A stretch of 64,000 nucleotides of DNA. It comes from Liolophura sinensis (Eukaryota > Mollusca > Polyplacophora > Chitonida > Chitonidae). Shown here one piece after another: positions 61,801 to 64,000 of the stretch. Position numbers and translations under genes: made by a program. Each line of letters opens with the position of its first letter. Position 1 is the first letter of the stretch. Location: positions 3,355,001 through 3,419,000 of the forward strand of contig NC_088305.1 of NCBI RefSeq assembly GCF_032854445.1, written 5' to 3'. The notes under the pieces were generated by a model. The model was not told the DNA's origin and searched no databases. It saw only the letters and a list, made by a program, of their open reading frames with translations.

Positions 61801-62900
61801 GGCTAGGTCCATGACGTCTACCGTCGGTGATTGGTCCAGTTATGTTCCAACTTAGCCTGTGATGCGCTGGAACACGTGGAAATAGTCCAAAACTTTTAGA
61901 GCTGTATGTGTACAGCTGTAAGAGAATTCGACCTCTTCCTAATAATGCCTCCGTGCCGCAGGGCAGCGCAATTCTGCCATATACCAATGCTACTTGATAC
62001 TCCTTTTAGGCAATTTGATGTTTGTTTTTCATTTGGAAAATTGTCCCGACTGGTCGGGACGACAAAAAATAGTCTATAGACTCATTAGTATGTTCCTCCC
62101 CACGGAAATGTTTAGTAAAAGGCGAAAGATTTATTCGTGGATTTGAAGAGAAACCAGAGTTAGTCTTCATCAGTGGCTGCTGTAAAACCTACCTAACTGG
62201 TCGCTGGACGAGATGGGGGATTTACTATGCTCAACAATAACGTACCTACCTCAATTACTTGGCCGCTGGCTCAATTTGTCTCTTGCAACAGCCGAAGATT
62301 GGATGCGCATTTTAACCTCATTTTTTAAAACACCAGCCTTTGCTGATGAAGACCGGAAGCGTGTACAGCGTCTGTCTGTGACGTTGTGTCATTGTTATAG
62401 GTGGTCGGTGTAAGTAACACGCTGGGTTAGGTGCATGACGTCTACCGTCGGTAAATGGCCCGGTTGTGCTCCAACTTTGCTTGTGATGCGCTGGGACACG
62501 TGGAAATAGTCCAAAACTATTAGAGCTGTATGTGTACAGCTGTAAGAGAATTCGACCTCTTCCTAATAATGCCTCCGTGCCGCAGGGCAGCGCAATTCTG
62601 CCATATACCAATGCTACTTGATACTCCTTTTAGGCAATTTAATGTTTGTTTTTCATTTGGAAAATTGTCCCGACTGGTCGGAACGACAAAAAATAGTCTA
62701 TAGACTCATTAGTATGTTCCTCCCCACGGAAATCTTTAGTAAAAGGCGAAAGATTTATTCGTGGATTTGAAGAGAAACCAGAGTTAGTCTTCATCAGTGG
62801 CTGCTATGAAACGTATCTAACTGGTCGCTGGACGAGATCCGAGATTTACTCTGCGCAACAATAACGTACCTACCTCAATTAATTGGCCGCTGGCTCAATT
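54706..62900 (+). repeat. Large higher-order block, copy 2 (about 8.2 kb)
   Basis: This is the partner of 45190-53384 at an offset of 9516, including the extra 156-base piece at 58914. The match ends near 62900, where this side has TTTTTCTCTTGTAACTGCC. Confidence 0.88.
58914..59071 (+). repeat. Internal duplication of about 156 bases inside a unit (copy 2)
   Basis: This is the same joint and private changes as at 49398, exactly 9516 bases further on. It shows that the event came before the large block duplication. Confidence 0.88.
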
Positions 62901-63129
62901 TTTCTCTTGTAACTGCCGAAGATTGAAGGCGCATTTTAACCTCATTTTTTAAAACACCAGACTTTGCTGATGAAGACCGGAAGCGTTTACAACGTCTGTC
63001 TGTGACGTTGTGTCATTGTTTTAGGTGGTCGGGGTAAGGAACACGCTGGGCTAGGTCCATGACATCTACCGTCGGTGATTGGCCCGGTTATATTCCAACT
63101 TAGCCTGTGATGCGCTGGAACACGTGGAA

Positions 63130-64000
63130 ATAGTCCAAAACTTTTAGAGCTGTATGTGTACAGCTGTAAAAGAATTCGACCTCTTCCTAATAATGCCTCC
63201 GTGCGGCAGGGCAGCGCAATTCTGCCATATACCAATGCTACTTAATACTCCTTTTAGGCAATTTGATGTTTGTTTTTCATTTGGAAAATTGTCCCGACTG
63301 GTCGGGCCGACAAAAAATAGTCTATAGACTCATTAGTATGTTCCTCCCCACGCAAATCGTTAGTAAAAGGCGAAAGATTTATTCGTGGATTTGAAGAGAA
63401 ACCAGAGTTAGTCTTCATCAGTGGCTGCTGTGAAACGTATCTAACTGGTCGCTGGACGAAATGGGAGATTTACTCTGCGCAACAATAACGTACCTACCTC
63501 AATTAATTGGCCGCTGGCTCATTTTGTCTCTTGCAAAAGCCGAAGATTGGAGGCGCACTTTAACCTCATTTTTTAAAACACCAGCCTTTGCTGATGAAGA
63601 CCGGAAGCGTGTACAGCGTCTGTCTGTGACGAGGTGTCATTGTTGTAGGCGGTCGGGGTAAGGAACACGCTGGGCTAGGTCCATGACGTCTACCGTCGGT
63701 GATTGGCACGGTTATGTTCCAACTTAGCCTGTGATGCGCTGGAACACGAGGAAATAGTCCAAAACTTTTAGAGCTGTATGTGTACAGCTGTAAGAGTATT
63801 CGACCTCTTCCTAATAATGCCTCCGTGCCGCAGGGCAGCGCAATTCTGCCATATACCAATGCTACTTGATACTCCTTTTAGGCAATTTAATGTTTGTTTT
63901 TTATTTGGAAAATTGTCCCGACTGGTCGGGACGACAAAAAATAGTCTATAGACTCATTAGTATGTTCCTCCCCACGCAAATCTTTAGTAAAAGGCGAAAG
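63130..64000 (+). repeat. Start of a further copy of part of the large block, cut by the window edge
   Basis: The sequence matches about 56110-56980 (offset 7020) and 46594-47464 (offset 16536). Shared marks are TGTAAAAGAATTCG, CTACTTAATACTCC, GGGCCGACAAAA, CGCAAATCGTTAG, CTTGCAAAAGCCG and ACACGAGGAAATAG. Confidence 0.82.

Larger units (their letters stand above)
11627..64000 (+). repeat. Satellite array, 624-base unit, about 84 head-to-tail units
   Basis: A complex tandem repeat fills the rest of the window and runs off the right edge. Landmark words such as GATTTACT, CCTACCTCAATTA, GACCTCTTCC and GTATGTTCCTCCCC recur every 624 bases, with rare steps of 621, 623, 625, 411 or 779. All units point the same way. 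Adjacent units differ by several per cent by eye, while distant ones in duplicated blocks are nearly identical. The unit does not resemble rDNA, 5S, histone, snRNA or tRNA sequence. Its open frames (66 codons on plus; 82-106 on minus, starting at TTG) match nothing I know. It is best read as non-coding satellite DNA. Confidence 0.97.

Noticed and set aside
11627-64000. CRISPR array, or rDNA, 5S, histone or snRNA gene cluster
   Set aside because: Units are 624 bases with no short-repeat/unique-spacer pattern, and I recognise no conserved rRNA, histone or snRNA sequence.

Overview
The window looks like repeat-dense, non-genic nuclear DNA from an animal, most likely a mollusc. The reasons are a two-ORF APE-type LINE with an RNase H domain (I-superfamily style), a Tc1/mariner-type transposase remnant, a very long complex satellite, and a LINE 3' end (structured tail plus CATT repeats) of a kind I associate with molluscan genomes. 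The species call is recollection, not a search. I see no host protein-coding gene, tRNA, rRNA, operon or CRISPR array.

Layout. Bases 1-11280 hold two copies of one LINE family, one inside the other. The outer copy starts before the window, runs to about 4832, is interrupted, and resumes at about 10739-11280. It is a pseudogene: frameshift in ORF1, frameshift and two stops in ORF2. The inner copy (4833-10740) is full length with both ORFs open, a 604-base leader, a 3' tail and a target duplication of about 11-12 bases. The outer copy's 3' end abuts the C-terminal end of a Tc1/mariner-like transposase (11281-11359) and its 3' flank to about 11555. About 70 bases of unassigned sequence follow.

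From 11627 to the right edge (about 52.4 kb, about 84 units) the window is one head-to-tail satellite array with a 624-base unit, all in one orientation. Units belong to at least two sequence classes that are spliced together in mosaics. Blocks of 2, 3, 4, 5, 7 and about 15 units are themselves duplicated (higher-order repeats). The largest is an 8.2-kb block repeated 9516 bases downstream. Rare structural variants stand out: a 30-base inversion in the first complete unit, a 411-base deleted unit, and two 779-base units carrying an internal duplication of about 156 bases.

How the parts work together. In the LINE, ORF1 makes an RNA-binding protein with zinc knuckles. ORF2 makes endonuclease, reverse transcriptase, RNase H and a C-terminal zinc knuckle. 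The ORFs overlap as TAATG, suggesting coupled translation. A predicted pseudoknot just before the CATT tail, identical in both copies, is the likely template-recognition structure. The satellite has conserved hairpins and a recurrent splice-site-like pair, but no convincing protein: its most frequent open frames begin with TTG.
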